This document shows positions 24,896 to 35,519 of a stretch of DNA of 64,000 bases, one piece after another. Position numbers and translations under genes: made by a program. Source of the DNA: Puccinia triticina (taxonomy: Eukaryota; Basidiomycota; Pucciniomycetes; Pucciniales; Pucciniaceae); contig NC_070573.1 in the NCBI RefSeq assembly GCF_026914185.1, positions 3,837,501 to 3,901,500 on the forward strand. The letters are read 5' to 3'. The notes below the pieces were generated by a model. That model did no database searches. It saw nothing but the letters and a program-made list of their open reading frames with translations, and was not told the DNA's origin. The first letter of the stretch is position 1; each line of letters starts with the position of its first letter.

Positions 24896-25345
24896 CAACG
24901 GTGGGCCGCTACCCTACACTACACTACACTATTTCAGCAGTACACGTTAGCTTAGCGGCAAAAAGCGCTTGCCAATTTGCAATAGCGTTAGCGCGCTGTT
25001 GGCGCACCTACGCTGTGCTAATTTTCAGCGGCGCTAACATTGTGCAAATTCTCTATTAGCGTCAGCGGGACGCTACAGTTGCTAAGCTATACTATGCTGC
25101 GCTACAGTGCTTTTAGTGGAAAAGCACTGTAGCGCAGCGTAGCGCGCACTCTTTGGCGCCCTCTGTGTGTAGCGTTAGCACAATTGCTAGCATCTGCGCT
25201 AATGCTACGCTGACAGCTAAATTAGCTGCGCACCCTGTTCCCGTAGCGTTAGCACGGAGACGGCGCAATTCCGCTAACGCTACGCTGAAAGTTAGCAGAA
25301 TTCTGCCACGCTAACGCTACAGTTAGCATAGCTGGCCCACCATTG
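24896..25345. mobile_element. Non-autonomous TIR element, copy 1 (450 bp, 7-bp target duplication)
   Basis: The ends are CAACGGTGGGCC and GGCCCACCATTG, imperfect inverted repeats. The direct repeat CCAGGAT flanks both sides (24889-24895 and 25346-25352). The interior is packed with GCTAACGCTACGC-like motifs in both orientations and has no coding capacity. The CA...GGTGGGC ends resemble hAT elements, but hAT target duplications are usually 8 bp. Confidence 0.75.
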
Positions 25346-25563
25346 CCAGGATGACCAAAACAATGGGCCCCAATGCTACACGGCAAAAAAGGCCCACAAA
25401 ACACTAAAAATCACTGCACTGCAACACAGCCCAGCGGGCTCTTTCTTGCGCCCCGTGGAGGTAGTGCTAGCACAGAGAGGGGGAAATTCTGCAAACAGTA
25501 CACTACAAGTTAGAAGAATTCCGCTACACGTTATGGTGGAGTGTTGACCAAAGCAATGCTGTA
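25346..25563. other. Sequence between two mobile elements
   Basis: It contains degraded GCTAGC/GCTAC-type motifs similar to the interior of the neighbouring TIR element. It may be an older relic of that family. Confidence 0.35.
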
Positions 25564-27368
25564 GGGGGTTGAGAGATACACTCCCATAAATTAAAAAATT
25601 GACTCCCAAATGGAGTTTACGTTGCGCGGACCGCTTTGCGACATCTCCCCCGGGTCCTCATGACCAAATTTTGAACCGGGGGCGTTTTGGGAGTTGGCAT
25701 TGTAATTCTGCCATCCCAAACAGGAGTTGGGATTTTAATTTGACAAAAAATCCCAGAAAAAATAGAGAAATTTTCATATCTCCTCACTGGAGCACCCAAA
25801 CACTTCCACAGTTTTACACCCATCTAGATACACTGTCTAGACAACATTTTGGGTTTTACAGCAGTAGAAAACATCAGGAAGGCCTTGTGGAACAAGGGGT
25901 TAATTTGGCGGATTTCCTATTAAGGAAATCCCCAGAAAACTTAGCTACAGTGCTCCAAACACTCCAAATTTTTTCTGCAATAATGATACACTCTCTAGAA
26001 CATATGTTTAGCTTCACGGCATTAGCGCACCTCAGGGACACCTTGTGTAGCCAGGGGGGTGATTTGGCGGATTTCCTACAAAGGCAATCCGCCAAAACCT
26101 TATCCACGGTGCTCTAAACCGCCCCAAATTATTTCTGCCATCAGAATACAATTTTTAAAAAATATGTTGAGCTTCATGGCATTAGCAAACCTCAGGGACA
26201 CCTTGGGTAGCCGGGGGCTGATTTGGCAGATTTTCTACAAAGGCAATCCACCAAAACCTTATCTACGGTGCTCCAAACGGCCCCAATTTCTTTCTGCCAT
26301 AAGAATACACTTTTTAAAACGTATTTTGAGCTTCACAGAATTAGCACACCTCAGGGACACCTTGTGTAGCCAGGGGCTGATTTGGCAGATTTCCTACAAA
26401 GGCAATCCATCAAATCCTTAGCTACGGTGCTCCAAACATCCCCAGATTTTTTCTGCCATATGAATACACTCTCTAGAAAATATGTTGAGCCCCAAGGAGG
26501 TATTACACATCAGGAAATCCTTTTATAAACGGGGGCCTGATTATAGTAGGAAATGAAATTAGCCCCCCGCTTATAGAAGGTGTTCCTGATGTTTAATACC
26601 TCTATGGAGCTCAACTTATTTTTTTATATAGTGTATTCATATGGCAAAAAAAAACTGGGGGTGTTTGGAGCACCATAGATAAGGATTTGGCGGATTGCCT
26701 TTCTAGGAAATCCGCCAAATTGGCTACACAAGGTGTCCATGAGGTTTTCTAATGCCGTGAAGCTCAAAATATGTTTTAAAAATTGTATTCTGATGGCAGA
26801 AATAATTTGGGACGGTTTGGAGCACCGTGGATAAGGTTTTGGCGGATTGCCTTTGTAGGAAATCCGCCAAATCACCCCCCTGGCTACACAAGGTGTCCCT
26901 GAGGTGCGCTAATGCCGTGAAGCTAAACATATGTTCTAGAGAGTGTATAATTATGGCAGAAAAAATTTGAAGTGTTTGGAGCACTGTAGCTAAGTTTTCT
27001 GGGGATTTCCTTAATAGGAAATCCGCCAAATTAACCCCTTGTTCCACAAGGCCTTCCTGATGTTTTCTACTGCTGTAAATCTCAAAACATTTTCTAGACA
27101 GTGTATCTAGATGGGTGTAAAACTTTGCAAGTGTTTGGGTGCTCCAGTGAAGAGATATGAAAATTTCTCTATTTTCTGGGATTTTTTGTCAAATTAAAAT
27201 CCCGACTCCCTTTTGGGATGGCAGAATTACAATGCCAACTCTCAAAATGCCCCGGGGTCTAAATTTGGTCATGAGGACCCGGGGGAGATGTCGCGAAGCG
27301 GTCCGCGCAACGTAAACTCCATTTGGGTGTCGATTTTTTCATTTATGGGAGTCGATTTCTCAACCCCC
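25564..27368. mobile_element. Foldback element made of 160-bp subunits
   Basis: Two long inverted arms, 25564-26538 (about 975 bp) and 26561-27368 (about 808 bp), flank a loop of about 22 bp. The outer ends are GGGGGTTGAGA and TCTCAACCCCC. ATGCTGTA (25556-25563) and ATGTTGTA (27369-27376) form an 8-bp target duplication with one mismatch. Each arm is itself a tandem array of period about 160 bp. Comparable points occur at 25851, 26011, 26171, 26331 and 26489 in the left arm and at 26591, 26751, 26911 and 27071 in the right, so the left arm has one more unit. The open frames inside it repeat with the DNA and are not taken as genes. Confidence 0.88.
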
Positions 27369-27763
27369 ATGTTGTAACTGCTGCGCTGCGCTAAGAAAAG
27401 TTGTCATTTAGTGCAGCACAGCGGTCATACCACCAGGTCAGCTGAATTCATGTTGGGTTCTTTTGCTTGTTGCCCCTCTCAGGTAGGATATCTTCCCACT
27501 TGAATTTTTTCATCCTCTCCCTTTGTTTTCCACTTGAGTTTCCCCCTCCCTTTGATTACCCAAGCAACTAATCCCACAACATCATCTTGCCTCCTTTGGC
27601 CGCTGCAGTTGCAAAATGAGGAACGGCACAGTTGCTCTTGCGCCTTGATTCAACTGAATGTGAGACTTACTTGCCCATTGAGGAGCATTTTTTTGTCCGC
27701 TTCTATTTTTCTCACATCCCCCTTTGATGAATAGTGCCTGAGGCACTAGTAACAGTGCAGGAG

Positions 27764-28262
27764 AATGTCTAAAGCAATGTTTACACAGTGTAAACCAATG
27801 TTGAAAAGGTGTAAACCAATGTTAACAAGATGTAAACCAATCTTACAAAGATGTAAACCAATGTTTACAAGTTGTAAAACAATTTTTACAAGTTGTAAAC
27901 CAATGTTCACAAGTTGTAAAACAATGTTTACAAGTTGTAAACCAATGTTCACAAGTTGTAAACCAATGTTCACAAGTTGTAAAACAATGTTTACAAGTTG
28001 TAAACCAATGTTTACAAGTTTTAAACCAATGTTTACAAGTTGTAAACCAATTTTTACAAGTTGTAAACCAATGTTTACAAGTTATAAACCAATGTTGACA
28101 AGTTGTAAACCAATGTTTACAAGTTGTAAACCAATGCTTACACGTTGTATACAAGTTGTAAACCAATGTTTACAAGTTGTATACAAGTTGTAAACCAACC
28201 TTTACAAGGTGTCAACCAACATGTACCACATTTAAACTCCCATTTAACACATGTAAACCTAG
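27764..28262. repeat. 21-bp minisatellite array A (GTTTACAAGTTGTAAACCAAT)
   Basis: About 22 tandem units. The core TTTACAAGTTGTAAA is a perfect palindrome around a central G. Long frames on both strands (TSCKPMF and NIGLQLV heptads) come from the 21-bp period and are not treated as genes. Confidence 0.93.
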
Positions 28263-28660
28263 AGATGGCTGTTTTGCATCCATTGTGGGTATCCCCTATC
28301 TTCTGGCAGATATTGACTTCAGGGGAGCGGGTATCCGCCAGCGGATGTGGATGTCTGGAATTATGGGAAAATCCACTGCTCCCTCATGACCTGCAGCCGT
28401 GCAACACATGGTCTCTGACCGGTAATTGCCAAAGGCACTATGAATACAGCTACCTGGGTTTACTTTGGGTAGCTGGGTACACCCCAAGGGGTACTGGTTG
28501 ACATTGTTTTTTTTACATACTGAGAGATTGTGCTTGCCCATCTTGCCTGGCTAGCCCCCTTCTTTGATTAGCCAATGAACTTGACTTGTCTCAGATACCT
28601 CAGCTCTGCCCAGTCATGCGCCCCCTTGACCACCAGTGAAAACATCCCAGTTCAGTTCTT
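28263..28660. other. Unique insert in the minisatellite domain
   Basis: It starts beside CTAGAGATGGC, the same end motif as the hAT-like MITE at 40.1 kb. It could be a truncated relative, but no right-hand end is seen. Confidence 0.35.
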
Positions 28661-29100
28661 AGATTTAGACCTTGTAAATGTGGGCTTACACATGGTCAAC
28701 TTAGGTTTACACCTTCCACAATGTCAACGTGGGTTTACATGTGGTAAATGTGGGTTTAGACCTTGAAATTGTTGATTTACACCTTGTAATTGTTGGTTTA
28801 CACCTTGGAAATATTGGTTTACACCTTCTCAATGATGTTTTAGACCTTTTAAATGTTGGTTACACCTTCTCAACCGTAGTTTAGACCTGGTATATGTTGG
28901 TTTACACAGGGTTAAATTAGGTTTACACCTTGTACATTTCTGTTTCCACTTTCTGAACTGGGGTCTACACCTTGTAGACTTGGGTTTACGCCTTGTAAAT
29001 TTGGGTCTAACCTTGTGAACTTGGGTTTAACCATGAGAAAATTGGGTTTTCACCTTGTAAACATAGGTTTACACATGGTAAACTTGGGTTTTACAAGCTG
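28660..29100. repeat. Degenerate 21-bp minisatellite array B
   Basis: Diverged copies of GGTTTACACCTTGTAAATGTT with variable spacing, for example GGTTTACACCTTGGAAATATT at 28796. Confidence 0.8.
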
Positions 29101-29660
29101 AAACAGTGGAAAACCGAGCCTGAGCGCTAAGAAGCGGGAAAACGGCTGAAATAGCGATAATTAGTCGTTAAAGGCGCTGAGCGCTGAAAGAGAGGAGAAA
29201 TGCTGCACCAACCCCTGAAAATGGGCAATTGTGGCTGATCCCCGCTCTTCAGCGCACAAAAGCGCAGGGTTTTTGGCGCTCTGGACGCCATTCTTGGCAA
29301 AAACGTGACTCAGCTGCCAATACTGCTGGGGCGCAGTGCGCTGGTAGTGCTATTCTTAGTGTGAAGTTGGCTAAAATGTAGCAAAGAACAACTTCAGTGG
29401 CCAAAAGTGTAGCGGCACAGTGCGCTATCCACACTATTTCAGTGAAAATCCGCTAAAAGCGGTAAAAAGTGGGTCCAGCGGCTGCCCCGCTTTCACTGCA
29501 CTATTTTGTAGTGAAAGCGGAAAAAAAATGCTGCGCTTCGCGCAAGCCACAATCTGGCCGCTGACGCTATTGCTATTTGGCGCCAGGAAAAGCGGATGGC
29601 CTCTGTGCTGTTCTCTTTTGGCACTTTTGTCAGGGAAGTGCAGCTTTTGTGGTGTTGTGG
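29100..29660. other. GCGCT-rich element relic
   Basis: Dense GAGCGCT, AGCGG and GCGCTA motifs on both strands, like the interiors of the TIR elements at 24.9 and 41.4 kb. Clear ends were not found. Confidence 0.4.
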
Positions 29661-29706
29661 GTGGTAAACATGAGTATACACCTTATAATATAGGTGTGGT
29701 TTTACA

Positions 29707-29850
29707 CACTGCCAGCATGATTGGCTGGGCTGAAGTTATCCCAGAATGCACTCAACCAATTCGAAATGGGTTGATTTCAACCAGTGAAATGTAAACCCCA
29801 GGGGGGTACCCTGGATGATAACTTCAGCCTAGCCAATCACGCTGGCAGTG
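29707..29850. mobile_element. 144-bp MITE with CACTG ends
   Basis: The inverted ends span about 33 bp: CACTGCCAGCATGATTGGCT at the left, and the complement of AGCCAATCACGCTGGCAGTG at the right. ACA flanks both sides (29704-29706 and 29851-29853). CACTG ends with a 3-bp target duplication fit a non-autonomous CACTA-superfamily element. Confidence 0.7.
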
Positions 29851-29908
29851 ACATATGGCAAATGTGGGTTGACATTTTTCAAAACTAGGTTCACATGTGA
29901 AAAATGAT

Positions 29909-30012
29909 GGATGTCCTGTTGGCTAAAGAGCTTGATTTGTTTCACTAGCCAGTAGGGCTGAGCCTTTTCCCCACATAGATTGAGGATTTTGGCCAACAGG
30001 AAGTCCTCCAAT
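29909..30012. mobile_element. Small inverted-repeat insert in the minisatellite
   Basis: Imperfect inverted ends GGATGTCCTGTTGGC and GCCAACAGGAAGTCC surround about 70 bp of unique sequence. No clear target duplication. Confidence 0.45.
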
Positions 30013-30500
30013 GTGGATTTACACCTGGAAAATGTAGGTTTACACCTTGTAAATGTAGGGTTTACTCTTTGCAAATGTGTTTTAAACATGGTAAAATGTG
30101 GGTTCACATGTGTTAAATGTTGTTTTACTCCTGGTAAATGTCGGTTTACACCTGGTAAATGTTGGTTTACACCTGGTAAATGTGGGTTTACATTTACAAC
30201 TTTTAAGTTTTATTAAACATTGGTTTGCAACTTGTAAACATTTGTTTACAGCTTGTAAACATTGGTAGCCAAAGATACAATTTGTCACCAACACCTCATG
30301 AATGTTCATTTACACCCTGCAAACTTGGGTTTAAACTTGGTAAATTTGGGTTTAAACATTGTAAGGGTTCACACCTTGTAAAGATTGGTTTTTGCAAATG
30401 CTAAACCAATTCTGACAAAGTGTATACCCACATTTACCAGCTCTAAACCCACATTTACAAGTTCTAAACCCAAACCTACTGTTTATGAAAGCCTATATTT
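30013..30500. repeat. Degenerate 21-bp minisatellite array C
   Basis: Diverged GGTTTACACCTGGTAAATGT units at 30120-30190, with more degraded copies on either side in both orientations. Confidence 0.8.
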
Positions 30501-30571
30501 AGAAGGTGTAAACCTGCATTTACCAGGTCTAAACCAAATTTTATGAGGTGTAAAACAACACTTAAAGTGGC

Positions 30572-30960
30572 ATGAACTGTGGTTTACACCTTGTAAACTG
30601 TGGTTTACACCTTGTAAACTGTGGTTTACACCTTGTAAACTGTGGTTTACACCTTGTAAACTGTGGTTTACACCTTGTAAACTGTGGTTTACATGCTGTA
30701 AAGTATGGTTTTCATCTTGTAAGATGTGAAGTACACTTTGCAAGCTGTGGTTTACATCCTGTAAAGTGGGGTTTACATTGAATGAAATGTGATTTAAAAC
30801 TTTTTTAAACCATGGTTTTTTACCCCTTTTGTAAACCATGATTTACCCCTTTTGTAACATGGTTCATGCCTTTTGTAAAACATGTTTTACGCCTTTTGTA
30901 AAACATGTTTTATGCCTTTTGTAAAACATGTTTTATGCCTTTTGTAAACCATGGTTTGCA
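30572..30960. repeat. 21-bp array D grading into a 27-bp palindromic array
   Basis: Six near-identical GTGGTTTACACCTTGTAAACT units (about 30575-30700) are followed by degenerate copies. At 30790-30960 a related unit of about 27 bp carries the palindrome AAAACATGTTTT with GCCTTTTGT spacers. Confidence 0.88.
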
Positions 30961-31240
30961 CCTGCTGTACACCACTGGACCACCAGAACATCAGCTGGAG
31001 GTTAGGACTGCCTTGTCCTGACCATTTAGAAATAGCAATGAGGTACACGCCACAGGTACCTGGCACCCATTTGGTGGGTACCTGCCACACCCCCCATGCA
31101 CCCACCAGGTGGTTTCAAGTACCAGTGAGGGTCCCTGAATTTTTGCAGCGGGCAGGTGCATACCCAGGTACCTCCCCCAAGCCCCCAATATGCTCCTGGA
31201 TGAGGGCTTGGGCAGGTGAAGTCACTGTCCCTCAGGGGCC
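30961..31240. other. Insert rich in GGTACCTG/CAGGTACC motifs
   Basis: It resembles the terminal regions of the hAT-like element at 40.1 kb and the end of the hAT transposase relic at 44.9 kb. A truncated hAT relative is possible. Confidence 0.35.
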
Positions 31241-31243
31241 GAT

Positions 31244-31396
31244 TTGTTAATAGTTCCAGATGAACTATTGGCACTGTTAATAGTTCCGGAGGAACTGTTA
31301 ATAGTCCAGAAATTCTCAGTGCAAATAGTTCCTCCAGAACTGTTAATAGTTCAGGGGGAACTACTAACAGTGCCAGAGGCACTATTAACAGAGCCT
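31244..31396. repeat. Short, second minisatellite family (GTTAATAGTTCC..GGAACT)
   Basis: Degenerate units combine GTTAATAGT with self-complementary arms TTCC/GGAA or TGCC/GGCA. It is the same family as the array at 39.3-39.5 kb. Confidence 0.75.
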
Positions 31397-31860
31397 CTGA
31401 AAATTAGTGCAGCGCAGCGGTGCTAACGCTATATTTCAAAAAAGGCCAGCACTTTTTGCTGCTACGCTCAACTTTAGGGCTAACATAGCATAGTTTAGAG
31501 AAGCAGCTCACCGCTGACTGCAGTGTACTGTGCTTGCCAATCTTCATTTCTCAGTGCATGAGGGAATCTAGGCCGGCCACTACAAATACACTGTAGTGTA
31601 ATGGCTGTCCAATGCGCTACGGCTGCAATGTAACAGTGCTTTTTTAAGATATGCTACTGGCCACTGCAAATACATTTAGCGCAGCGGTTTCAGCGTTGTT
31701 ACCAGCAAGTACCAACACAAAAATTGAACAATCAGACATGGAAATTGTACCTGGAAGCACTTGGTGGGTTTTTACAACAGTGCAAGTGTTTCGAGATATA
31801 ATCTGAGACTACTATAAACCAACAGAGGGTATTCTAATATACTTTGTATGAGTATTTCTC
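31397..31860. other. Relic of the GCTAACGCTA-rich TIR family
   Basis: GCAGCGCAGCGGTGCTAACGC and related motifs are present, but both termini are missing. No coding sequence is seen. Confidence 0.45.
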
Positions 31861-31864
31861 TTGG

Positions 31865-33128
31865 CTGATGAAATTGTTTCGCAAAGTTGATTGATAGTAG
31901 TCTCCATAGAGTGAAGCTCATACTCGGCGGTAAGACCATGATCTGCCAGATGCCAGCCTGAGATTGCAGCCTAAATTTAATAAAAAATGCATTAGTTCAA
32001 AATGATCCCATTCTTTTTTTATCATGAAAATCACTGACTTTGAAATGTGAAACATGGTTACGGTAAGATACCAAATCGCTCCGAATCTCCTCAAGACCAG
32101 TGTGTAGAGCTCTTGCAGTGTGAATACTTCTTGCTGTCAATGTCAAATCTCTCTTCAGTCGCTTGCCACCTTTGGTGGTCTGATCAAGTAGTTTCCTCCA
32201 GAGTGGCTGGTTGTCTTGAAAACTTTGGAGTGCGTATCGTTCTTTATGAATTCTCTCCGAAACTTGGAGACCAAGACTTGCTGTTCTTGAAGCGAGAGGA
32301 ATTGAATCCTCAATGGAGTCGATCAATCGCTTCAGCTCCCAGTCAAAGTTGGAGAATGCTAGCTGCAAGTTCTTCTGTATTGTATTGATTGAGTATGAGT
32401 TTTTCCCGTTGCTAACCAATTGGATAACTTTTCCTACACGTGCAAACTTTTTTAAACAGCATAAGCATACAGACAGACTCTAGATAAAGCTTAACAGATA
32501 AAACGAAGCTCACTTCATGCGCAATGGAAGAAAAAGAATTGATTGCCTTCCCGTTTAATTCGATAACCTTGTCCTTCAATTTTCCGGTCATTCCTCCCAA
32601 TTCCCAAAGTTCTTCAGCCATCACATCTTTTTCTTCAAGATTACTGGAATATCGGATTGCAAAAGTAAGCTCCCATATTTCTGTCTGGTAAATTTCGAGG
32701 TTGGTTGGATTGCTCAAGTGAGAAATAGATTCGAAAACATTGGATGCTTTTGCTGTGGTGCTTGAAAGGGTCTTTGCAATACGTCCGATTTCTTCTTTGG
32801 AGTTTGAGCTTTGTAAATATTGTGATTGGCATGATTTACCAGAGAAGACTGAGCAGTATATACCGCTAACTGAAGGAAACAAATTGAAAAAAAATTTGGA
32901 TCCTGCAAGCCAATTAGATTTTGATTCAAAGAAGGAACCAAAGCAATACAAGAGTATAGCTATCAAAAAGACTGCCAGAAGTGAACCCATTAAGCGTGCC
33001 AGGATCAAGTTGAATGGCAATAATATGATTTTCACAGTCATCTTCAAGCATGAGTTGAATGAAGATTTTGTTTTGTTGAAAAAGGACTGATTTTGATCAC
33101 TTGTGAGCTGTATATCTGATTCTAACAT
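31865..33128 (-). pseudogene. Helical membrane protein gene, status uncertain
   Basis: The start at 33128 is MLESDIQLTSDQNQ. A strong hydrophobic segment (ARLMGSLLAVFLIAILLYCF, about residues 43-62) follows, then FPSVSGIYCSVFSGKSC. After it comes a long alpha-helical region (LEEKDVMAEELWELGGMTG, KDKVIELNGKAINSFSS). A donor is at 32513. The next exon reads SNGKNSYSINTIQKNLQLAF, then ERIHKERYALQSFQDNQPLW and on to about 32000. Another piece (ETTINQLCETISSAK) lies at 31900. It resembles a fungal family of one-pass membrane proteins with helical bundles, of unknown function. I could not join exons 1 and 2 in phase without a shift, so it may be broken. Confidence 0.45.
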
Positions 33129-33339
33129 GGTAGTTAAGTTTGGAGGCGAAGGCGGTTACTGTGAGTTTCAGTTCTTGGAGGTGAAAAAAGGTGAAAAACA
33201 TCCAATGCCAAAGCAAGGTATGAAAAATGAAGAAAATTTGAAATTGACATAAAACAGCATAAACTGAAGAAAATTTGAAATCACATTTTCACAAGAAGGT
33301 CGTGTGGAACATGTCAGAACAGGAAGGGCCCCAAGTTTT

Positions 33340-33882
33340 TTTCCGCAGGAAGCTGGGAGTAGTGGTATAACCCCTCTTGTCAATCCTGCTACTAACGCTA
33401 ACGCTCTGGACCAGGATAAGCCTGCTCCAGATTTTTCTATCGGCAATCGCAGGAAGCTGGGAGTAGTGGTATAACCCCTCTTGTCAATCCTGCTACTAAC
33501 GCTAACGCTCTGGACCAGGATGAGCCTGCTCCAGATTTTTCTATCGGCAATTAGATCCTGACCTTGATTCCCACTCGACTGATGGCCTGGGAAGTTTGCT
33601 CGCTGCTCAACCGCAAGGCCCTCTTGCGCTGTCTCCGGGCAGATATGTAAATGGGAGCTGGCTAAGTGCCAGGCCCGGCAAGAAGAGACCATCATGTGGT
33701 ACAGAAGCCTTGGCGGCGACGGGATCAAGATGAAGGAGCAGGCTGCCATGCTGAAAACCAAGGTTTCTCGGCTGCTTCTTTCTGTAAAAAACCCTTTGAA
33801 ACACAATGACTGTTCTCTGATCTTCTCATCGCAGGCTGTATGTCTAAATTGGATTTTTACTGCGGAAAGAGCGCTAGCGTGA
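33340..33882 (+). pseudogene. C-terminal gene fragment with an out-of-frame tandem duplication
   Basis: Two 104-bp direct copies (33344-33447 and 33448-33551) encode SSGITPLVNPATNANALDQD. Because 104 is not a multiple of 3, the second copy breaks the frame. Downstream, KWELAKCQARQEETIMWYRS continues to EQAAMLKTK. A GT-AG intron (33763-33833) joins it to AVCLNWIFTAERALA and a stop at 33880-33882. The product is not recognised. Confidence 0.45.
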
Positions 33883-35519
33883 CATATTTGTCAGGTGTTT
33901 GGGTGATTTGCTTTGAAGACACTCAAATACACCATTTATCCATGCCGCAAGATGAATTGTACCACTGACTGTTCAGTTGGATTTTGGGTATGACCGTCTG
34001 TGTCTTGATTCCATCCCTTCAACTGATACAGCTATGTATGTAATTGTTGATGCTGGAATCAATGCCCGAGGGGGACAGCTAGCTATCCAGCTGGTTGGTA
34101 AGAATAGAAATTAGAATGCTTCTGCAAGGGATCCAGTAATTTAAACCGTAACGTCATGGGCCAGGATAACTATTTCAACCTATTTCAACTCCACCTCCAC
34201 CAGGGGTGAAGACATCATCCTCCCGAGCCGAGCTTGCTATGTACATAAACTCCGCTCAACCCTAGAAATTGTCAACAGCCCTCATCATCATGGTCTCAAT
34301 CCAGTCTGAGCGGGCTTGGGATGGGAGACACATTTTGAGATTGGTTTCATCAGTCGGAAGTCCTTTTTCTTTTCTCAAGGGACACTTGAAGGCTGTCAGA
34401 CAGAACGAAGTGCTTCTTGCAGCAACACAACCCTTCTTGTAGCACGCCGCCTAAGCGAACAGGATCACCATTCCCATCTCTGAATGGTATGTACATAAGT
34501 GGGCTTCCTCCGAGAACATTAGTTGATGGACTTTCTACTGATTCCCTCAGCACTGATACAGTATGCATATCAGTGCTTAAGTACATAGCAAACTTCCATC
34601 CTACTCGGCCCCCGTCTCCTCTTGATCGCCGACAACACCATTGCCGTCAGTCTTCCATTGCCCGGAACTTCTTGCCGATCTCAACACTCACTTCCTGCCT
34701 TACTTGACAGGCTCATCACATCTCCTTTCTAATCTGATCCACTTCTTCTGGTCGCCCTCAGAGCCGTTTTCTACTATTGATCCGAAAAAATCAATGAGCA
34801 CATTTCGACACCCACGACTCCACTGTAGCAAAACTGTGGGACCTGGGTCTCCTCTTCTTCATTTCGGCCATGCACTTGGCAATTCTGATCATCATCCAAC
34901 TTCCGGTCCCACTTGGCTCAAGTGTTTGAATACCTGAATCCTTCCAGCTCATATCCACCCACTTGTCCAAGCGTTTGACGGCTTGACTGAACAGGCTGCA
35001 ACTCATTGTTTCGCATTCACTCTGCGCATAGCCCCTGCCCCCTCAGCTACCGGCTAGCCACCCCACTAGCCATTAGCCATCCATTGGCGGCCCTTGTAGT
35101 ATGGGATGCGCACCTGCGATCCATCGAGCCTCAACAAAACTACCCCTAGACTCTCTAGCCGAACTTCGCGCGACCCCTCTGACGCCACATCTAAATCATC
35201 AGCAGTCTCCACTCGCATGAATTCCAACTCGGCCAACAGGACTCCTCGCGAGCTTTCCAGTCAACCCTCCTCATCGAGACTTAACTCGGCTGGTACATTG
35301 CCCTGAGCGGACCAGAAGGATTCCGAGAAAGAACCATCTTCTTGCAGTGAGTCATCCAGTCCATTCACCTTCGCCCCAGCTCATCCTCCAACAATACTAA
35401 AACTGCACTCTACTCTTGACAACAGCTGCTAGTGGCGAAAACCAGTTACATTCGTCGGCTGCTGCTCCTAGACAAAGTGAAGCTTTCAAGCGTCTGGGAC
35501 AGGCAAGTTTGGTTTCGTC
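33883..35519. other. No recognised gene
   Basis: There are open frames rich in serine and threonine (for example 35106-35306). They show no domain or splice structure that I can support. Confidence 0.35.

Noticed and set aside
26059..26421. Open frames of repeated 53-residue units in the foldback arms
   Set aside because: They follow the 160-bp DNA repeat, occur in both inverted arms, and match no family I know.
27764..28262. Regular short repeats suggesting a CRISPR array
   Set aside because: Units are directly adjacent with no unique spacers, and the introns and gene content show a eukaryotic genome.
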